Shown here one piece after another: positions 8,355 through 17,352 of a stretch of DNA of 47,204 nucleotides. Numbering within the stretch: the stretch's first letter is position 1; every line of letters starts with the position of its first letter. The DNA is from an uncultured Bacteroides sp. (lineage in GTDB: Bacteria > Bacteroidota > Bacteroidia > Bacteroidales > Bacteroidaceae): NCBI GenBank assembly GCA_949285075.1, contig CASDXF010000021.1, positions 1 through 47,204 on the forward strand. The letters run 5' to 3'. A model generated the notes under the pieces. It saw only the letters and a list, made by a program, of their open reading frames with translations, was not told the origin of the DNA and did not search any database. The translations under genes were made by a program, and so were the position numbers.

Positions 8355-10559
8355 TTAAAACAGGCTCCACGTAACCGTAAGTCCCGCCATTACGATGGCC
8401 ACCATGCTCATGAGCTTAACCAATATATTGAGGCTCGGGCCGGACGTGTCCTTAAACGGGTCGCCCACCGTGTCGCCCACTACGGTAGCGCGGTGCACCT
8501 CGCTTCCCTTGCCGCCGAAGTTGCCTTCTTCCACATACTTCTTGGCGTTGTCCCACGCGCCTCCGGCGTTCGCCATGAAGATGGCGAGCACGAATCCGCT
8601 ACTCAATCCGCCAATCAGCAGTCCCAACACTCCCGGCACGCCGAATACCAGTCCCGTCACCACGGGAGCGATGATAGCGAGCAGCGACGGAAGCACCATT
8701 TCCCGCTGAGCGCCCTTCGTAGATATCGCCACGCAGCGCTCGTAGTCCGGCTCCGCCGTCCCGGTCAGAATGCCCTTTATCTCACGGAACTGCCGGCGCA
8801 CCTCGTCCACCATCTTTCCGGCCGCGCGGCCCACGGCGTTCATCGTCAGTCCGCAGAACAGGAAAGCCATCATGGAGCCGATAAACATGCCCGAAAGCAC
8901 CTTCGGGTTCATCAGGTTCACGTCATAATAGTTCATGAAGTCTATGAAGGTGGCGTTAGCCACGGAGACGGAATCGCCGCCGTTGAGCGGAAGCTCGGTA
9001 GTGCCGATGCGGTTCAGCCCGATACGTATCTCCTCGATGTAGGAGGCGAGCAGGGCAAGCCCCGTAAGGGCGGCCGAGCCGATAGCGAAGCCCTTACCCG
9101 TAGCAGCGGTGGTATTGCCCAACGAGTCGAGCGCGTCGGTGCGCTTGCGTACCTCGGCTCCCAGTCCGGACATCTCGGCGTTTCCGCCCGCGTTGTCGGC
9201 TATAGGGCCGTAAGCGTCCGTAGCCAACGTGATGCCCAACGTAGAAAGCATGCCTACCGCCGCGATGCCGATGCCGTAAAGCCCCATCGCCACGTTAGAA
9301 AAGTCACCCGCCGCGGCCAACAGGTAAGAAGCGATGATGCCTATCACTACGGCGATGACGGGCACTGCCGTAGAGAGCATGCCCAAGCCGATGCCGGAGA
9401 TGATGACCGTAGCCGGCCCCGTCTTGCCGCTCTCGCTCAGCTTGCGCGTCGGCCGATAGGACTGCGACGTGTAATACTCGGTAGAGCGCCCGATGACAAT
9501 GCCCACCAACAAGCCCACCACAACCGCGCAGGCGATGTAAGCCCAATTGTCGAGCTTCAGCAGCCACAGGATAAGGAACGTGGCCACCACAATCAGCACG
9601 GAACTGAGGTTAGTCCCCCATGCCAACGACCCGAGCAAGTCCTTCATCGAGGCGTCTTCCTTCGTGCGTACGGAGAATATACCTATTATAGAAAGCAGGA
9701 TACCCACAGCGGCTATCAGCATCGGGGCGATGACCGCCTTAAACTGCATCGCCACGTCGCCCGAATGGATAAAGGCCGCCGCACCCAACGCCGCGGTCGC
9801 CAAGATGGAACCGCAGTATGACTCGTAAAGGTCGGCTCCCATACCGGCCACGTCGCCCACGTTATCGCCCACATTATCGGCTATCGTAGCGGGATTGCGC
9901 GGATCGTCCTCGGGTATTCCGGCTTCGACTTTGCCCACCAAGTCGGCCCCCACATCGGCCGCCTTCGTATAGATACCTCCACCTACACGGGCGAAAAGCG
10001 CCTGCGTAGAGGCTCCCATGCCGAAAGTCAGCATCGTAGTGGTGATGACGCACAGCTTACTGGTCGGCGTCAACGCGTCAGCGGGCATCACCTCGTTCAG
10101 CAGCAAGTACCAGAACGAGATGTCGAGCAGGCCGAGACCCACAACCACGAGCCCCATCACCGCTCCGCTGCGGAAAGCGATTTTCAGCCCCGAGTTCAGC
10201 GAGTCGCGCGCGGCGTTAGCCGTACGCGCCGAAGCGTAAGTGGCCGTCTTCATCCCCAAGAATCCGGAAAGCCCGGAGAAGAAGCCGCCCGTCAGAAAGG
10301 CGACGGGAACCCACGCGTTCTGCACATGAAAGCCATAGGCCATGATAGAAAACATGACCACTAACCCTAAGAATACGAAACCCACAATCTTATATTGCTG
10401 TTTCAAGTAAGACATTGCCCCCTTGCGTACGGCGGCGGCAATTTTAACCATTTGAGGAGTACCCTCACTCTCTTTCATCATTTGCCTGTGGAAATAGTAG
10501 GCAAAGCAAAGAGCCAACACGGATGAGGCTGGAACCAGCCAAAAAAGAACGGTGTCCAT
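8355..10559 (-). CDS. hppA: K+-dependent cation-translocating membrane pyrophosphatase
   Basis: 734 residues with about 16 membrane helices, the standard M-PPase length. It hydrolyses cytoplasmic pyrophosphate to pump Na+ and/or H+ across the inner membrane. Signatures are DVGADLVGKVE (~200), DNVGDNVGD (~230), DAYGPIADNAGGNAEMSG (~448) and GDTVGDPFKDTSGPS (~695). The motif GNTTAATGKG has Ala where K+-independent H+-PPases have Lys, so this is the K+-dependent class; such enzymes in this phylum are usually Na+ or Na+/H+ pumps, but the ion is not proven here. It stands alone between rnhB and a small secreted protein. Confidence 0.95.
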   Translation of the reverse strand: MDTVLFWLVPASSVLALCFAYYFHRQMMKESEGTPQMVKIAAAVRKGAMSYLKQQYKIVGFVFLGLVVMFSIMAYGFHVQNAWVPVAFLTGGFFSGLSGFLGMKTATYASARTANAARDSLNSGLKIAFRSGAVMGLVVVGLGLLDISFWYLLLNEVMPADALTPTSKLCVITTTMLTFGMGASTQALFARVGGGIYTKAADVGADLVGKVEAGIPEDDPRNPATIADNVGDNVGDVAGMGADLYESYCGSILATAALGAAAFIHSGDVAMQFKAVIAPMLIAAVGILLSIIGIFSVRTKEDASMKDLLGSLAWGTNLSSVLIVVATFLILWLLKLDNWAYIACAVVVGLLVGIVIGRSTEYYTSQSYRPTRKLSESGKTGPATVIISGIGLGMLSTAVPVIAVVIGIIASYLLAAAGDFSNVAMGLYGIGIAAVGMLSTLGITLATDAYGPIADNAGGNAEMSGLGAEVRKRTDALDSLGNTTAATGKGFAIGSAALTGLALLASYIEEIRIGLNRIGTTELPLNGGDSVSVANATFIDFMNYYDVNLMNPKVLSGMFIGSMMAFLFCGLTMNAVGRAAGKMVDEVRRQFREIKGILTGTAEPDYERCVAISTKGAQREMVLPSLLAIIAPVVTGLVFGVPGVLGLLIGGLSSGFVLAIFMANAGGAWDNAKKYVEEGNFGGKGSEVHRATVVGDTVGDPFKDTSGPSLNILVKLMSMVAIVMAGLTVTWSLF

Positions 10560-10776
10560 GGACGTAATTTAATTTAAGCATTTATTAATTTGATGATGCG
10601 TTAAATGTATGTATTTATAACGACAACGGCAATTCTCCTTACCATATTTTCACATAAGCCCCCACCGCATCTCGGGTCCGATTTTCTTTTTTTAATACAG
10701 AAGAACATAAATTACGTGAGTTCGGATTAATATTAAGGGCCGGCAACGGTTATTCCGAAGCAACCGGAAGAGAAAG

Positions 10777-11115
10777 TCACTCTACGGAGTCGTCGAGGCG
10801 GATGCCCACTTCCTTTCTTATGTTCTCGCACTGTTCCTCGGGAAAGCCTTCGGCCTCGTATTGGAACAGCCCATTGAAACTGACGGTCAGCACGCCCGAC
10901 TCCTTCACGTCGACGTAACTTCCGAATCCCGCTTTATGGTTGAATATCCAACTCGGAGACTTGCTGAATGTTCCGCCGTTTACGGGAGAGACCTTCTCCT
11001 TCACGAAGTCGGGTATAGAGTCCACCGGAGCCCTCAGGCTTCTTGTAATCTGGGCCTCCAACGAGGCCAATCCTCCCAAGAGGAACAAGCCGATAATGAG
11101 TAAACGCCTAATCAT
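10777..11115 (-). CDS. Small secreted protein of unknown function
   Basis: 112 residues with a good signal peptide (MIRRLLIIGLFLLGGLASLEAQ) and a hydrophilic body (~23-112) with alternating polar and hydrophobic residues (YVDVKESGVLTVSFNG). I do not recognise the family. The signal peptide and the absence of a competing gene support a real CDS. It lies 217 nt upstream of hppA on the same strand and is divergent from the esterase gene. Confidence 0.6.
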   Translation of the reverse strand: MIRRLLIIGLFLLGGLASLEAQITRSLRAPVDSIPDFVKEKVSPVNGGTFSKSPSWIFNHKAGFGSYVDVKESGVLTVSFNGLFQYEAEGFPEEQCENIRKEVGIRLDDSVE

Positions 11116-11255
11116 ATATATCTTATTTTAAGCCAATTATGCATGACACTTTCCATCGCTTTTCTTTCATGTCTTTACGCATTTAAATTTGACAAAATTT
11201 ACAGTAGAAATATCTCCCACAAAGATAGCGAAACGAGAAACAAAAAACAAACGGC

Positions 11256-11390
11256 TGTGACAGCCTTTTGTTGTCACGCCCAGATTAACTTATTAATAAT
11301 CAAAGCTGTGACAAAGATGTGACAGGAAATATTCCCCAAAAACACCCTAAATTGTCACACCTGAGGCCTGATAATGGACAATAAGTCACA
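11256..11390. promoter_or_regulatory. Cluster of TGTGACA/TGTCACA heptamers
   Basis: Within 135 bp the heptamer occurs as TGTGACA at 11256 (inside GGCTGTGACAGCC), 11307 and 11318, and as TGTCACA or a truncated form at 11272, 11353 and 11384. The 11307 and 11318 copies are 11 bp apart, one helical turn. The cluster lies in the divergent region 11116-11870 and may be a regulator site for either neighbour; no named regulator is implied. Confidence 0.4.
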
Positions 11391-11493
11391 AACATGACCT
11401 ACGGAAAACAGGCTCTAAAGCCTAAGAGCGTTTAAATTTCGCGTTTACCCAAGTCCATAGGGAAACAAGACGCGGGGAAGCGGCGTTTATTGG

Positions 11494-11566
11494 AAAGCCC
11501 TACGGCTCGCGTCAGCTCGCCCTATCTCTCACGAGCCGTAGCCCTGTTTCTCACGAGAAACAGCCC
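11494..11566. repeat. 22-bp-period intergenic repeat, copy 3
   Basis: Units start at 11505, 11527 and 11549. The last two cores are CTCACGAG; linkers include CCGTAGCCCTGTTT and AAACAGCCCTTTCC. The GAGCTGAC flank of copies 1 and 2 appears here reversed (GTCAGCTC at ~11511), so this copy is inverted or rearranged, and a CAGGCTCTAAAG block lies to its left at ~11410. Apart from this, the TGTGACA cluster and a -7 box, I see nothing in the 755-nt gap 11116-11870. Confidence 0.8.
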
Positions 11567-11825
11567 TTTCCAACAAACGGGGAAATCCAGTCCAACCGGA
11601 CAAGACATGCGGCACGGCATAACCGAATGACTTTCAGCGCTTTTCCCATAGCTAAGGTCGTTTCGACCTCCTCGGCCGGAATAGAGAGAACGGCACACCC
11701 CGCATACATATCATATATACGCGCCAAGAGGAGAGGCATGGCGACGTTTCCCCGGAGAACATACAAATAAAAATAACGACGGCTTTTTTTCCGCCCCGGA
11801 ATACACGGAGCTCGATAAAAATCCG

Positions 11826-11833
11826 TAAGTTTG
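11826..11833 (+). promoter_or_regulatory. Promoter -7 box for the esterase gene
   Basis: TAAGTTTG matches TAnnTTTG exactly and lies 37 nt before the ATG at 11871. No clear -33 TTTG is visible. Confidence 0.5.
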
Positions 11834-11870
11834 CGATTAATTTATAAACACAATTAATATCTACAAACAC

Positions 11871-13844
11871 ATGAACCTAAAAAGCTTTTCAAAGAAAGCC
11901 CTTGTAGCGGCCATCTGCTGCGGGGCATTCACATGCGCGGAAGCGAAAATCACGCTTCCCTCTTTCTTTACAGACAACATGGTGCTTCAGCAGCAGACCA
12001 AGCTCAAGCTACACGGCAAGGCGACACCCAATAAAAAGGTGACGGTGCGTACCGGATGGGACGGACAGACCTTGCAGACCCAAGCGGACGAGCGGGGAGA
12101 CTGGAGCGTGGAGGTAAGCACCCCGAAAGCCGGAGGCCCGTACGAAATCACCTTCTCCGACGGCAAGAAACTGACGCTGAAAAACATACTGATAGGTGAG
12201 GTATGGTTCTGCTCCGGACAGTCGAACATGGAGATGCCGGTAGAGGGATGGGGCAAGGTGAACAACTACGAGCAGGAGATAGCCAACGCCAACTACCCCT
12301 CCATCCGCCTGCTTCAGGTGAAGCACACCACGGCCTTCGCGCCGAAAGACGAGGCCGAACTGGACTTCGGATGGTCGGAGTGCTCGCCGCAGAGCATACC
12401 GGGATTCTCGTCCACGGCCTACTTCTTCGCCCGCAAGCTGTGGGAGGAGCTGAAGGTGCCCATCGGACTGGTGCATAGCTCATGGGGCGGAACGCCCGCC
12501 GAGGCGTGGACAAGCTACGACGGGCTGCGACAGGTAAACAACTACGAGGAGTACGCCGAGAAGATGATGGCCGGCACGAAGGACGAAGGCTCGTCGGCCA
12601 AAAGCTATCAACAGCTCTGGAGAGAGTGGATGAACAGCGTAGACCCCGTGGACAAGGGCATGAAGGACGGACAGCCGGCATGGGCCGACCCCGCCTTCGA
12701 CGATTCGGCATGGAAGACCATGAACGTGCCGGGCTACTGGGAAGATCAGGGACTGCCCGGATTCGACGGCCTCGTATGGCTGCGCAGAAGCGTGGACATT
12801 CCGGCGAAGTACGCGGGAAAAGACTTGCAGCTCTCACTGGCGAGGATTGACGATGACGACGTGGTTTACTTCAACGGTACGGAAGTGGGCGCCACTACGG
12901 GCGTGGGCTACGACCGCAACTATACTATCCCCGGAACGCTAGTCAAGGCCGGACAGAACACGATAGCCGTGCGCGCGTTGGACACGGGCGGTGACGGCGG
13001 TATCTACGGACAGGCCGAAGCGTTGGCGATTCGCAGCGGAGAGAAGACCGTGGCGCAACTGGCGGGCGAATGGCGGTACGCCGCGGGAGCCGACGGAGGC
13101 TCGCTCCAGAAGGCCTACGTCAGCAAGCCGAAAGTGGCCCAACTCTGTCCCGCCGCACTGTACAACGCGATGGTTCAGCCCTTCATCGAGTTCCCGGTCA
13201 AGGGATTCATCTGGTATCAGGGCGAGGCTAACGAAGGACGGGCGTACGAGTACACCGACCTCTTCCAAGCCATGATAAACGACTGGCGGACGAAATGGAA
13301 CAACGACAAGCTGCCGTTCTACTTCGTGCAGCTCGCCCCCTTCAGAAGCGAGGCCGAGATAGACGTGAAGGCCAACTGGCCGTACATCCGCGAGGCGCAA
13401 GCCGCGGCGTTGGCCTTAGAGAACACGGGCATGGCGGTCATCACCGACATCGGCGACAGCCGCGACATTCACCCCAAGAACAAGCAGGAGGTAGGCCGCC
13501 GGTTGGCGTTACTGGCGCTGAGAGACCTCTATAAGCCGGAGACGGTGGCCTCGGCACCCTCATACGACAGCTATCGGGTAGAGGGCAACACCATCCGCCT
13601 GCGCTTCCGCGACAACGGCGACAGCTTCCGCAAGGAGAACAACCTGAAGGGATTCGCCATCGCCGGAACCGACCATAAGTTCTACCCCGCCCAAGCGCGC
13701 ATAGAGGGCGACGAGATTGTGGTCAGCTCGCCGGAGGTAGCGTGCCCCGCCGCCGTCCGCTACGGATGGGCCGACTATCCCGTATGCAACCTCTTCGGAC
13801 AGTCCGGACTCCCGGTATCGCCGTTCCGCACCGACAAGTGGTAA
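11871..13844 (+). CDS. Sialate O-acetylesterase (SASA/SGNH family)
   Basis: 657 residues with a signal peptide (to about CAEA, residue 25), so periplasmic or surface. The catalytic Ser lies in FCSGQSNMEMP (S118); a central oxyanion segment reads WYQGEANEGRAYEY, and the C-terminal DIHPKNK (D532, H534) supplies the His. Between the halves, ~270-390, sits a galactose-binding-like jelly roll (WKTMNVPGYWEDQG to IAVRALDTGGDGG), the usual insertion in Bacteroidota members. The family removes O-acetyl groups from sialic acids, and some members act on plant acetyl-xylans. No sialidase is nearby, so the substrate is uncertain. It is transcribed alone. Confidence 0.88.
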   Translation: MNLKSFSKKALVAAICCGAFTCAEAKITLPSFFTDNMVLQQQTKLKLHGKATPNKKVTVRTGWDGQTLQTQADERGDWSVEVSTPKAGGPYEITFSDGKKLTLKNILIGEVWFCSGQSNMEMPVEGWGKVNNYEQEIANANYPSIRLLQVKHTTAFAPKDEAELDFGWSECSPQSIPGFSSTAYFFARKLWEELKVPIGLVHSSWGGTPAEAWTSYDGLRQVNNYEEYAEKMMAGTKDEGSSAKSYQQLWREWMNSVDPVDKGMKDGQPAWADPAFDDSAWKTMNVPGYWEDQGLPGFDGLVWLRRSVDIPAKYAGKDLQLSLARIDDDDVVYFNGTEVGATTGVGYDRNYTIPGTLVKAGQNTIAVRALDTGGDGGIYGQAEALAIRSGEKTVAQLAGEWRYAAGADGGSLQKAYVSKPKVAQLCPAALYNAMVQPFIEFPVKGFIWYQGEANEGRAYEYTDLFQAMINDWRTKWNNDKLPFYFVQLAPFRSEAEIDVKANWPYIREAQAAALALENTGMAVITDIGDSRDIHPKNKQEVGRRLALLALRDLYKPETVASAPSYDSYRVEGNTIRLRFRDNGDSFRKENNLKGFAIAGTDHKFYPAQARIEGDEIVVSSPEVACPAAVRYGWADYPVCNLFGQSGLPVSPFRTDKW

Positions 13845-13868
13845 GGCGACAGGCGAGAGCGACTATGA

Positions 13869-13915
13869 CAAAAACAACACGGCGCGACGGGGAAGCTCCC
13901 CGCCGCGCCGTTGTC
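13869..13915 (-). terminator. Terminator of the suf operon
   Basis: ACGGCGCG and CGGGGA pair with TCCCCG and CCGCGCCGT across a short AGC loop, a long GC-rich stem. On the minus strand GTTGTTTTTGT follows, so it ends sufS transcription; it may also stop the convergent esterase gene. Confidence 0.8.
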
Positions 13916-13932
13916 GTATATCTCCTTTCCGT

Positions 13933-15144
13933 TTAAAACATCCGGCGTACACGCTCTATGCCCGCCACCAGAGCGTCGACCTCCTCCTTCGTGTTATACA
14001 GGGCGAAAGAGGCCCTGACCGTGCCTTCCACGCCAAGACGCTGCATCAGCGGCTGAGCGCAATGGTGTCCCGTGCGGACGGCGATGCCCAGACGATCGAG
14101 CAGCGTGCCCAAGTCGAAATGATGGATGTTTCCTACCAAGAACGAGATGACCGCTCCCCGCTCAGCCGCCTCGCCGAACATGCGCATATCGGGAATCGCG
14201 CGCAAGCGTTCCAACGCGTAGGCCGTCAGCTCGCTCTCGTGGGCGGCAATCCGCTCCATCCCGACAGCGTTCATGTAGTCTATCGCCTTAGCCAGTCCCG
14301 TCGTGCCGATATAGTCCGGCGTTCCGGCCTCGAACTTAAAGGGCAGCTCGTTGAAGGTGGTCTTCTCGAAAGAGACGTGCTGAATCATCTCCCCTCCCCC
14401 CTGATAGGGCGGCAGGCGGTCGAGCCACTCCTCCTTGCCGTACAGCACGCCCACTCCCGTGGGCCCGTACATCTTGTGGGCGGAGAAGACGAGAAAGTCC
14501 GCATCCAACTCCTGCACGTCCACCTTCATGTGGGGAACGGACTGCGCCGCATCGACCATGAAGGGCACGTTGTGGGCGTGGGCCACCCTTACCATTTCCT
14601 TGATGGGGTTCACCGTGCCCAACACGTTGGACACCTGCGTGACGCTCACTATCTTCGTGCGCTCGGTGAAAAGCTTCTCGTACTCGTCGAGCAAAAGCTC
14701 GCCCCGGTCGTTCATCGGAATCACCTTCAGCCTAATCCCCTTCCGGGTGGCCAGTAACTGCCACGGCACGATGTTGCTGTGATGCTCCATAACGGAGACG
14801 ATGACCTCGTCGCCCTCGCCCATAAACTCCTCGCCGAAACTGGAGGCAAGCAGATTGACGCTCTCCGTCGTTCCCCGGGTAAAGACAATCTCGCTCACGC
14901 CGCGTGCGTTGATGAAACGCCGCACCGCCTCGCGCGAAGCCTCGTGCAACTCCGTCGCCTGTTGGGAGAGGTAATGCACGCCACGGTGTACATTGGCGTT
15001 GACGGAATAATACTCATTGACCAGTGAATCCACTACCATGCGGGGCTTCTGGGTAGTCGCCCCGTTGTCGAGGTAGACCAACGGCTTGCCGTAGACCGTA
15101 CGGCTCAATATCGGAAAGTCTTCCCGTATTTTCTGAATGTCCAT
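13933..15144 (-). CDS. sufS: Cysteine desulfurase SufS
   Basis: 403 residues. This PLP enzyme takes sulfur from L-cysteine for Fe-S cluster assembly. The PLP lysine is in VFSAHKMYGPTGVG, and the sulfur-carrying Cys is in RTGHHCAQP (C362), the SufS (group II) pattern. It is the last gene of the sufBCDS series, 26 nt after sufD. No sufE or sufU follows in the window, so its sulfur acceptor must lie elsewhere or be SufBCD directly. Confidence 0.95.
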   Translation of the reverse strand: MDIQKIREDFPILSRTVYGKPLVYLDNGATTQKPRMVVDSLVNEYYSVNANVHRGVHYLSQQATELHEASREAVRRFINARGVSEIVFTRGTTESVNLLASSFGEEFMGEGDEVIVSVMEHHSNIVPWQLLATRKGIRLKVIPMNDRGELLLDEYEKLFTERTKIVSVTQVSNVLGTVNPIKEMVRVAHAHNVPFMVDAAQSVPHMKVDVQELDADFLVFSAHKMYGPTGVGVLYGKEEWLDRLPPYQGGGEMIQHVSFEKTTFNELPFKFEAGTPDYIGTTGLAKAIDYMNAVGMERIAAHESELTAYALERLRAIPDMRMFGEAAERGAVISFLVGNIHHFDLGTLLDRLGIAVRTGHHCAQPLMQRLGVEGTVRASFALYNTKEEVDALVAGIERVRRMF

Positions 15145-15170
15145 CTTTTCCTTTCAGGATTTGAGTTCTG

Positions 15171-16514
15171 TTACTTGCATATAGCGCATCCCTGACACTT
15201 GTTCAGCTCGCCCCGGAAACGCTTCTCCACCAACAGGTGCAAGCGGTCTTTCAACGCTTCCAGACGGATGGTGTCGATAACCTCGTTGACGAAGGCGAAC
15301 ATCAGCAGCAGCCGGGCCTCCTTCTCGGAGATGCCGCGCGAACGCATATAGAACAAGGCGTTCTCGTCGAGCTGCCCCACCGTCGCCCCGTGCGAGCACT
15401 TCACGTCGTCCGCATAGATTTCGAGCTGAGGCTGCGTGTACATACGAGCCTCGCGGGTGACACAAAGGTTGCGGTTCGTCTGCTGCGAGTTGGTACGCTG
15501 CGCTCCCGGACGTACCAGTACCAGTCCGGAAAAAGCGCCCACCGCTTGGTCGTCGAGCACGTACTTGAAAAGCTCATTGCTCGTGCAGTCCGGCGCGACG
15601 TGCGTAATGGAAGTATTATTGTCCACGTGCTGATTCTTGTCGGCAATCGCCATGCCGCAGAGGGTTATCTCGGCCCCCCTGCCCTCCAGCGTAACCTCCG
15701 TCGTGTTCCGGGTAGTGCCGTTGTTCAGCGTGATACCGTTCAGCAGGACATTGCTTCCCGCCTCCTGCCTGACATAGAGATTGCTGAAGCGGACCGTACT
15801 CGTATGCGTCTCCTCCAGTTCGTACAAGTCAAGTGCGGCGTTCTCCCCAACAAAGGCCTCGATGACCTGCGTAGCGAGGAAGTTCACGCTATCCATCGCA
15901 TGGTCGCACATCAGCAGCTTGGCCTGAGCGCCCTCCTCAAGGATAATCAGCACGCGGCGGTTGACCATGAAGTTGACGTCGGCCCTCAGTATATTCACTA
16001 GCTGTATGGGCTTCTCCACCACCGTGCGCTTCGGCACGTAAAGGATGAGTCCGTCTTGCGCGAAGGCGGTGTTGAAGGCCGTCACGCCATCCTTCGACGT
16101 GTCGGCTAACCGGGTGTAGTATTTCTTCACCAGTTCCGGCCGCTGCTCCGCTACCTCTTTCAGTCCTCCCAGAATCACCCCTTCGGGCAAATGGCTCTTG
16201 GGAAGCGCCTTGCTGTAAAAAGCGTCGTTCACCACGAAGTATAAGGCCGTGCTCATGTTGGGCACGTCGCACTTGAACACCTCGTAGGGATTGACGGGAA
16301 TATCCAACCGATTCAGATTCAGCCCGAAGTCCGGTTCAAAATACTTGCCGACATCGGTATATTTATATTTCTCGGCCTTACGGTTCGGGAAGCCGAGCCG
16401 CTCAAAGTCGGCGAAAGCGGCTGCGCGGGGAGCGTTCAACGCCTCGGCGCTATGCCTGCATATCAACGCTTCCGTCTGCGAGAAAAGTTCTATGTATTGT
16501 CGTTCAGCGTTCAT
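15171..16514 (-). CDS. sufD: Fe-S cluster scaffold protein SufD
   Basis: 447 residues from the ATG at 16514; a GTG one codon earlier overlaps the sufC stop and is an alternative. The core is the right-handed beta-helix of SufB/SufD (TEVTLEGRGAEITLCGMAIADKNQHVDNNTSITH), with the C-terminal helical domain ALFYMRSRGISEKEARLLLMFAFVNEVID. It pairs with SufB and the ATPase SufC in the SufBC2D scaffold. The tail ends CQGCAICK, three cysteines close together, which is unusual and could bind metal. Confidence 0.93.
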   Translation of the reverse strand: MNAERQYIELFSQTEALICRHSAEALNAPRAAAFADFERLGFPNRKAEKYKYTDVGKYFEPDFGLNLNRLDIPVNPYEVFKCDVPNMSTALYFVVNDAFYSKALPKSHLPEGVILGGLKEVAEQRPELVKKYYTRLADTSKDGVTAFNTAFAQDGLILYVPKRTVVEKPIQLVNILRADVNFMVNRRVLIILEEGAQAKLLMCDHAMDSVNFLATQVIEAFVGENAALDLYELEETHTSTVRFSNLYVRQEAGSNVLLNGITLNNGTTRNTTEVTLEGRGAEITLCGMAIADKNQHVDNNTSITHVAPDCTSNELFKYVLDDQAVGAFSGLVLVRPGAQRTNSQQTNRNLCVTREARMYTQPQLEIYADDVKCSHGATVGQLDENALFYMRSRGISEKEARLLLMFAFVNEVIDTIRLEALKDRLHLLVEKRFRGELNKCQGCAICK

Positions 16515-16516
16515 CA

Positions 16517-17269
16517 CTATTCCCCTAATTCTTTCTTAATCCAGTCATATCCTCTCTCTTCCAGTTCTAAAGCGAGCTCAGGGCCGGCCGTCTTCACGAT
16601 GCGTCCCTTGTAAAGCACATGCACGATGTCCGGCTTGATGTAGTCGAGCAAACGTTGATAGTGAGTAATGACGATGGTACTCGTTTCCGGAGTCTTCAGC
16701 TTGTTCACACCTTCGGCCACGATACGGAGCGCGTCGATGTCCAATCCGGAGTCCGTCTCGTCAAGAATGCTCAGTCTCGGCTCCAACATCGCCATCTGGA
16801 AAATCTCGTTCCGCTTTTTCTCTCCGCCAGAGAAGCCCTCGTTCACCGAACGGTTGGCCAACTTGTTGTCCAACTCCACGACGGCCCGCTTCTCCCGCAT
16901 CAGTTTCAGGAACTCACTGGCCGTCAGCGCGGGCAATCCCTTGTACTTGCGTTGCTCATTAACCGCCGCCCGCATGAAGTTGACCATGCTCACGCCCGGA
17001 ATCTCCACGGGATACTGGAAACTAAGAAAGATTCCCTCATGACTCCGGTCCTCCGGACTCATTTCCAACAGGTTCTTCCCGTAAAAGGAAACCGAACCCT
17101 TAGTCACCTCGAAAGCGGGATTGCCGACCAATACGGAGGAGAGCGTACTCTTTCCCGAGCCGTTTGGCCCCATAATCGCATGTACTTCACCCGGCTTTAC
17201 CGTCAAGTTGATGCCCTTCAATATCTCTTTGCCATTAATGTTGGCATGCAAGTCTTTTATCTCTAACAT
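16517..17269 (-). CDS. sufC: Fe-S assembly ATPase SufC
   Basis: 250 residues. The ATG at 17269 gives the family N-terminus [20 protein letters not shown]; the frame runs 19 codons further upstream, but those residues do not belong to the family. It has Walker [10 protein letters not shown], the ABC signature SGGEKKRNE and Walker [13 protein letters not shown]. It is a soluble ABC-type ATPase powering SufB/SufD. It ends 2 nt before sufD, so the two are translationally coupled. Confidence 0.95.
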   Translation of the reverse strand: MLEIKDLHANINGKEILKGINLTVKPGEVHAIMGPNGSGKSTLSSVLVGNPAFEVTKGSVSFYGKNLLEMSPEDRSHEGIFLSFQYPVEIPGVSMVNFMRAAVNEQRKYKGLPALTASEFLKLMREKRAVVELDNKLANRSVNEGFSGGEKKRNEIFQMAMLEPRLSILDETDSGLDIDALRIVAEGVNKLKTPETSTIVITHYQRLLDYIKPDIVHVLYKGRIVKTAGPELALELEERGYDWIKKELGE

Positions 17270-17352
17270 GATTATCGTATATTTTGGATTCAGAATCCTG
17301 AATCGCGGCGCAAGACAGCGCCGCATTCATCGTTCTTTAATTCATAATTGAT

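Noticed and set aside
8359-8370. AAAACAGGCTCC at the hppA 3' end as another repeat tail
   Set aside because: It lies inside the hppA coding end (WSLF and stop) and has no 22-bp array or other shared flank nearby.
8301-9821. Plus-strand open frame of 506 codons
   Set aside because: It is antisense to hppA, whose frame has unmistakable family motifs; the antisense product is His/Arg-rich and without any fold signature.
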